The translations under genes were made by a program, and so were the position numbers. Below are positions 15,567 through 19,245 of a stretch of 19,245 nucleotides of DNA, piece by piece (the first letter of the stretch is position 1; the number at the start of each line of letters is the position of its first letter). Origin of the DNA: JBNRMR01 sp050309705 (GTDB lineage Bacteria; Bacillota; Clostridia; Christensenellales; UBA1750); the NCBI GenBank assembly GCA_050309705.1, contig JBNRMR010000176.1, forward strand, positions 1 through 19,245, read 5' to 3'. The notes below the pieces were generated by a model, which did no database searches, had not been told where the DNA came from, and was given only the letters and a program-made list of their open reading frames with translations.

Positions 15567-16466
15567 CTACTCCGCGCAGCCATAAAACTTGGTTTCTATG
15601 CCGTTCCTGTCGGGGCAATAGAGCGCGCCGTCGCGCCGCTCGATGTACGCGTAATGGCTGAAGCTTCCGTCTTCCGACTGCGCATTGTGCAGCCTGTCGT
15701 ATTCTATAGAAAAGGTCGTGTCGTCCGTGAGCTGTCCATCCACATAGATTTTTACGGAATCGTCCCTAAATTCGAGCATGGCCGTTTCATCTGGGTTCTG
15801 CCAGCATCCGCCTAGAAATTCTTGAAAATCCATGATCTCAGCCTGTGTATGGAGAAAATCGCAGTCCGCCTCCTTGGCGAGTGCGCGGAAAAAGCCGAAC
15901 AGAGCATCCGTGGCTTTTGCGCTTAGCACGGACGCGCTGTTGTCATGCGCGTAGATGCGCTCGCCCGAGGTGTATTCCACAAGCAATGTCGCGCCGAGGC
16001 GCTCGGGTATGCCTTGAATGGTTTTATCAACGCCGTTGGCGCTTGCAAGAGCATTTTCTTCTATGATGGCTTGCAGCGCATCGAGCGTGCTTGCGGGCAC
16101 GGTGAATTCAAAATCAAAAATAGCGTTGGAATCGCCATGTCCCCAGCCCGTACACGTGGCGCCCTCCTGCGACCGCGCGAGCTTGAAAGTGCAATGCTCG
16201 AATCGCACGGGCTTTGTGAGAAAGGCGCAGTTGAACGCGTATTCAAAGGAATCGATTTCCTTTGAGGCGGTCTTTTTGGGCGCGCTGGGATTTGACCAAT
16301 CCAAAAGACTCCCCGTCATATCCGCCTCGCGCTTATTACTTTGGTCGTTTTGCATATCCTCGCCCTCTTTCGCGCAGCTTACAAGCAGCAAAGCGCACAA
16401 AACCAACGCGGGTAATATGAGCCGCAGCCATTTCACAGCTTTCATTTTTCTTTCGCTCATGCTCAT
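15567..16466 (-). CDS. Predicted lipoprotein of unknown function (299 aa)
   Basis: This exported lipoprotein has a hydrophobic signal segment (about 13-29) and the lipobox LVSC with Cys31. It then has a charged linker, a first globular part (about 70-200, with repeated Phe/Tyr β-type stretches such as AIFDFEFTVPAS), and a C-terminal β-rich part (about 215-299, FLGGCWQNPDE to FYGCAE). The C-terminal part shows the same layout (L-G-x-W, then L-x-F, then VYV-like) as the start of the 331-aa lipoprotein further upstream, but the match is weak. Several cysteines (Cys80, Cys92, Cys104 region) could form disulfides. The ATG at 16464-16466 overlaps the preceding stop as ATGA, and GGAGG lies 10 nt upstream. 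Function is not recognised. Confidence 0.75.
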   Translation of the reverse strand: MSMSERKMKAVKWLRLILPALVLCALLLVSCAKEGEDMQNDQSNKREADMTGSLLDWSNPSAPKKTASKEIDSFEYAFNCAFLTKPVRFEHCTFKLARSQEGATCTGWGHGDSNAIFDFEFTVPASTLDALQAIIEENALASANGVDKTIQGIPERLGATLLVEYTSGERIYAHDNSASVLSAKATDALFGFFRALAKEADCDFLHTQAEIMDFQEFLGGCWQNPDETAMLEFRDDSVKIYVDGQLTDDTTFSIEYDRLHNAQSEDGSFSHYAYIERRDGALYCPDRNGIETKFYGCAE

Positions 16467-16654
16467 GGCATATATTCCTCCATGATCGCAAAGATGCAGC
16501 CGTAGTCATCGACCGAGCTGTAGCGGACAAGCATACCCAACTCCTGCATGATCTTTGAGAGCGCGGCGCATACATCGCTGTTTTGCGCGGGCGCGCAACC
16601 GATGCAACCAAGGCCAAAAAGCGCGGCCAATAAAAACAGAAAAAGCCTTTTCAT
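16463..16654 (-). CDS. 63-aa mini-lipoprotein, shortened relative of the 331-aa lipoprotein
   Basis: This very small exported protein has a signal peptide MKRLFLFLLAALFGLGCIGC, with lipidation possible at Cys17 or Cys20, followed by only about 43 residues. Its last 23 residues run from MLVRY to EEYMP. They align without gaps to the last 23 residues of the 331-aa lipoprotein (MLVRY to EQYFP), and both end at the protein C-terminus. It therefore looks like a partial duplicate that kept the signal peptide and tail but lost the middle. AAAGGA lies 7 nt upstream of the ATG (16652-16654), so it may well be translated. It couples to the next gene through an ATGA overlap. Confidence 0.65.
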   Translation of the reverse strand: MKRLFLFLLAALFGLGCIGCAPAQNSDVCAALSKIMQELGMLVRYSSVDDYGCIFAIMEEYMP

Positions 16655-16669
16655 AGCGCTGTCCTTTGC

Positions 16670-16694
16670 GGTCGGGGCGCTAAGCGCCCCGACC
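16670..16694. other. Perfect 11-bp GC-rich hairpin between AIM24 and mini-lipoprotein genes
   Basis: GGTCGGGGCGC (16670-16680) and GCGCCCCGACC (16684-16694) are exact inverted repeats around a 3-nt loop. It fills most of the 57-bp gap and lies 15 nt before the start codon of the mini-lipoprotein, close to its ribosome binding site. No T run follows on the transcribed strand, so it is not a standard terminator. A role in mRNA stability, partial termination, or as a target site for a protein or REP-like element is possible. Confidence 0.7.
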
Positions 16695-16711
16695 CGACCA
16701 TAGGGTTACCC

Positions 16712-17389
16712 TTACTTTTTGAAAGGTAAAAACGGAATCATGAGCTTAGCGAGCTTGGCGATGGTCATGGTTTGCAGATGCACCTTGCCCGGGCCGGTGA
16801 TGACCGTGTCAAACAGACCCTCTCCGCCGAAGAGCACGTTTTTGACGCCCTTGACCATCTGCACGTCCATTTGGCAGGTGGCGTCCATGATGGCGACGAC
16901 GCCCGTGTCGCAAATGAGCTGCTCGCCCGGGGCGAGATCGTATTCGGGGGCAAAGCCGTCCACCTCCAAGAACACCATGCCCGGGCCAGTGACGCGCTGC
17001 ATGATGAAGCCCTCGCCTCCCATAAGGCCCGCGCCCAGCTTCTTCTGGAAATGCACCGCAAGCTCCACGCCCAATGTTGCGCAGAGGAATGAGGATTTCT
17101 GGCAGATGATGCTTTCGCCCGGCTGGAGCGTGCGTGCCACGATGCTGCCAGGAAAGGAAGAGGAGAATGCGATCTCCGCGGGGCCCTGCGCCGTGTAGCG
17201 GGACATGAACAAGCTTTCGCCCGTGAACAGGCGGCCAATGGCCTTGCCCGCGCCGCCCTCGGCCTTGGCCTCCGTCACGATGGGCCCGCGCGACCACGTA
17301 CGGCCGCCGGATTCGCTGATGATGGTTTCACCCGGATCAAGCTGGATGATTACGGCGGGCAAGGAGCCGCCTTCGATGGAATAACGCAT
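16712..17389 (-). CDS. AIM24/TIGR00266 family protein
   Basis: This 225-aa protein is made of repeated short β-strands with Gly and Pro turns, the double-stranded β-helix/trim-like pattern of the AIM24 (TIGR00266) family. Characteristic blocks are LDPGETIISESGG (about 17-29) and GGAGKAIGRLFTGESLFMSRY. LQPGESIICQKSSFLCAT, GGEGFIMQRVTGPGMVFLEV and GGEGLFDTVITGPGKVHLQT follow. The family is widespread in bacteria and related to yeast mitochondrial Aim24, and its biochemical role is unknown. There is no signal peptide, so it is probably cytoplasmic or membrane-associated. The ATG at 17387-17389 has GGAGG 7 nt upstream. It lies in the middle of a lipoprotein operon, 42 nt after the 331-aa lipoprotein gene. 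Confidence 0.9.
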   Translation of the reverse strand: MRYSIEGGSLPAVIIQLDPGETIISESGGRTWSRGPIVTEAKAEGGAGKAIGRLFTGESLFMSRYTAQGPAEIAFSSSFPGSIVARTLQPGESIICQKSSFLCATLGVELAVHFQKKLGAGLMGGEGFIMQRVTGPGMVFLEVDGFAPEYDLAPGEQLICDTGVVAIMDATCQMDVQMVKGVKNVLFGGEGLFDTVITGPGKVHLQTMTIAKLAKLMIPFLPFKK

Positions 17390-17431
17390 GGTATGCCCTC
17401 CTGTCATTTTTTTAATAGAGATGTTTGCCGA

Positions 17432-18427
17432 TCAAGGGAAATATTGCTCCCTGATCGAAGAAATTACGCCCTCGGTGCCTTTATCGTAGTAACGGACGAG
17501 CATGTGCCCTCTGTCCTCATCGCTTTCCCATGCCTGCACATACTCGAAAAAAGGTTCAAAATCCACCCTTTCCTCAAAAATGCCATCGTCGTTGTAGCTT
17601 ATGATGCGGAAGATCGTCTCTTCGGGCTTCACGAACAAAGGCTGCCATTCAAACTCGTCGCCGATGTAGATATAATAGTCATTATCGAAATAGGCTTCCT
17701 CAAGGCCGTATTGGGCGATCAGTTCATCGTCGTCACCGTTGACCCAGACCACCTCCTTGAGCCAAACCGTGATATACGCCTCGTCGTCGGACAACTCCTC
17801 GCCGAAGGTCACATAGGCAAGCTTTTCGTTTTGAGCAAGATCGGACATATAGTAATAATCGCTCTTCATCAGAATGCTTGTGGCAAGCGGGGTCTCGGGC
17901 CTGTTGAGAATCCACGCGAACGTGTTCTCCCATGTAATTGTCAACGTGCCGCTCGCATCAAGCTCGATGCGCCCTTTGTCGCCGCTTGCATGGTCGATAA
18001 GGTATGGCGCGCCGTTTTCCATGGCCCACGCGCCTGCCGGTTCCTCGCCTTCGTACTGGCCGTTATCATAATTGTCCATGCCCACATACACGCGCCCCTC
18101 CTCGTCAAAATGGAGAAACAAGGGCTCCTCCGCCTCCGCAAAGCGGTTGACCTCCACCCAAAAGCCGCTGAGCTTTTGCGCCCACGGCGCGGTGGCAGAG
18201 TTCGTATTGGGCGTGGACTCCGTTTTGGGCCTTGGGGTTCCCGCTCCGGGTGACGCGGAGGGCTTAGGCCCGTTTGCGATCCCCTGCAAGATGCTCTCGC
18301 TCAGCGCATTGTCATCCTGCATGGCGCAGCCCGCGCAGAGCAGCAGCAATGCCGTCATGAAGAAAAGTATGCTTTTCTTTATGCCCTTGCGGCGCGCCCC
18401 GCGCCCGCCACCCGTAAAACTACGCAT
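17432..18427 (-). CDS. Predicted lipoprotein of unknown function (331 aa)
   Basis: This exported lipoprotein has a basic N-terminus with several Arg/Lys, a hydrophobic core and the lipobox CAGC with Cys34. A Ser/Pro/Thr-rich spacer (about 53-83) follows, and then an acidic, Tyr/Trp-rich globular region (about 84-331) of mainly β type. The region starts with LSGFWVEV and contains FLHFDEEGRVYVGMDNY and LTITWENTFAWIL, a pattern like lipocalin-type 'how much is bound' domains, but no family is recognised. The ATG at 18425-18427 was chosen because AAGGGA lies 10 nt upstream. The last 23 residues (MLVRY to QYFP) recur in the 63-aa mini-lipoprotein downstream. It follows the partial gene at the window edge by 44 nt. 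Confidence 0.78.
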   Translation of the reverse strand: MRSFTGGGRGARRKGIKKSILFFMTALLLLCAGCAMQDDNALSESILQGIANGPKPSASPGAGTPRPKTESTPNTNSATAPWAQKLSGFWVEVNRFAEAEEPLFLHFDEEGRVYVGMDNYDNGQYEGEEPAGAWAMENGAPYLIDHASGDKGRIELDASGTLTITWENTFAWILNRPETPLATSILMKSDYYYMSDLAQNEKLAYVTFGEELSDDEAYITVWLKEVVWVNGDDDELIAQYGLEEAYFDNDYYIYIGDEFEWQPLFVKPEETIFRIISYNDDGIFEERVDFEPFFEYVQAWESDEDRGHMLVRYYDKGTEGVISSIREQYFP

Positions 18428-18471
18428 AGGCGTCACTTCCCTTCGGAAATTTATTTGCTCCCGCCGCGCTC

Positions 18472-19245
18472 TTAGGAGATGTTGTTGATGTTACGACTCG
18501 AGTAGATGAACTTTCCCGCGTCGTTCTTTTTAAAGCTTATATAAAGCGTTTGCGACTCCGATTCTTCCGCCTGCCATTTGTAGGTGCGTACGGTATCCTC
18601 ATCCCGGTAAAGCTCGCCGTCTACGCCGCCCATGTAGAGATCGCGCACCTCTTCATAAGTCATGCCGGAGGGGTTCATGTCGTCATATGCCTTCTTAAGC
18701 GTTGCGGCGGGAAGGAGCTGAGTTGGCGCCGGTTTGGGCGCGGGGGTGCCGCCACCGCCCCCGGCAAACCCGTACTCGGCCTTATAGTCCTCATAGCTTT
18801 CGGGGAAATACGGATCGTAGTCCTCATCCCACGGCGTGCCGAGCTCGCGCACGAATATGGTGATGTCGTAGGAGCCATTACTGCCCGCGCGGTGGTAGTC
18901 CATGCGCAGAGCGCCGTTGTTGAGCGTTGGTGAGAAGTAATACTCGGCGCTTTCATCCAAGTACAGCCCGAGCAGCCATGCGTCCTCATGGCCTATGTCC
19001 GCTTGGAAATACGTGTCGTACAGATCGATATAGAGGGAAAGCAGAGGCGTATCCTCCATTTCGGGCGTGTCGTAAAGCTCAAAGAAGGGGCGGCCGTCAA
19101 AATCGATATCAAAATAACCCCACATGTCATGCGGCCCGTTTACCTCCGCCGCTTTATCCGCGGGCATAAAGTTTGATATGTACGCCACGCCATACCAATC
19201 GCTGCCCATCGTAAGCTCGGTGGTGGGTGATACGAAGCCCTCATA
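18472..19245 (-). CDS. Two-domain protein with C-terminal SmpA/OmlA (BLIP)-like domain, N-terminus beyond window
   Basis: The frame is open to the right edge (257 codons visible), so the start lies outside the window. An ATG at 19207-19209 is probably internal. The first visible part (about 1-140) is a β-rich domain with SDWYGVAYISNF, MWGYFDIDFDG and FVRELGTPWDED. I recall this pattern from other clostridial surface proteins with a DWYG motif. A Gly/Pro-rich linker (about 152-170) follows. The C-terminal domain has LKKAYDDMNPSGMTYEEVRD, GGVDGELYRDEDTVRTYKWQ and TLYISFKKNDAGKF. This matches the order of the SmpA/OmlA or β-lactamase-inhibitor-like fold: a 'GMTYEEV' helix, a Gly-Gly turn and a 'YxW' strand. 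It is the first visible gene of the cluster. Confidence 0.7.
   Translation of the reverse strand, partial: YEGFVSPTTELTMGSDWYGVAYISNFMPADKAAEVNGPHDMWGYFDIDFDGRPFFELYDTPEMEDTPLLSLYIDLYDTYFQADIGHEDAWLLGLYLDESAEYYFSPTLNNGALRMDYHRAGSNGSYDITIFVRELGTPWDEDYDPYFPESYEDYKAEYGFAGGGGGTPAPKPAPTQLLPAATLKKAYDDMNPSGMTYEEVRDLYMGGVDGELYRDEDTVRTYKWQAEESESQTLYISFKKNDAGKFIYSSRNINNIS

Overview
The window looks like a chromosomal segment of a Bacillota bacterium, most likely class Clostridia. Evidence: a DUF4321–maf–mreBCD–penicillin-binding protein 2 cell-elongation operon, a TGS-type nucleoside kinase, a YhcN/YlaJ-type sporulation lipoprotein, HslV, strong GGAGG ribosome binding sites, several TTG/GTG starts and TATAAT-type promoters. 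The YhcN-like gene suggests a spore-forming ancestry. No species can be named from the sequence alone. No tRNA, rRNA, CRISPR array, insertion sequence or phage gene is visible.

Layout. Positions 1-216 hold the 5' end of hslV (minus strand, cut by the window edge), with a promoter and a large dyad symmetry upstream. Positions 391-1049 hold a YhcN-like lipoprotein gene with a convincing terminator. Positions 1204-8901 carry one long minus-strand run, read from right to left: DUF4321 membrane protein, maf, mreB, mreC, mreD, PBP2 (mrdA) and nucleoside kinase. It starts from a good extended -10 promoter at 8969-8997. This set builds the cell-elongation machinery: the MreB filament, its membrane partners MreC/MreD and the PBP2 transpeptidase, with Maf as a nucleotide-pool/division-linked pyrophosphatase.

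Divergent from that operon, 9106-10413 (+) encodes a BaiN/HI0933-type flavoprotein. It converges, 2 bp apart, on a minus-strand purine/one-carbon operon (10416-14440): purB, a homocysteine S-methyltransferase/methylenetetrahydrofolate reductase fusion, and a stand-alone AcsE-like methyltetrahydrofolate methyltransferase. These genes overlap each other, which implies translational coupling. They tie purine synthesis to folate one-carbon and methionine chemistry.

From 14735 to the right edge is a minus-strand accessory cluster with a different feel: more CGC-rich, with poorly conserved exported proteins. In transcription order it holds a partial two-domain protein (β-rich domain plus SmpA/OmlA-like domain), a 331-aa lipoprotein, an AIM24/TIGR00266 protein, a 63-aa mini-lipoprotein, a 299-aa lipoprotein, a DUF6935 protein and a frameshifted zinc-ribbon gene. 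The mini-lipoprotein is visibly a shortened relative of the 331-aa lipoprotein: their last 23 residues align without gaps. This cluster is the most likely place for an undescribed, envelope-located system. Its function cannot be read from the sequence.
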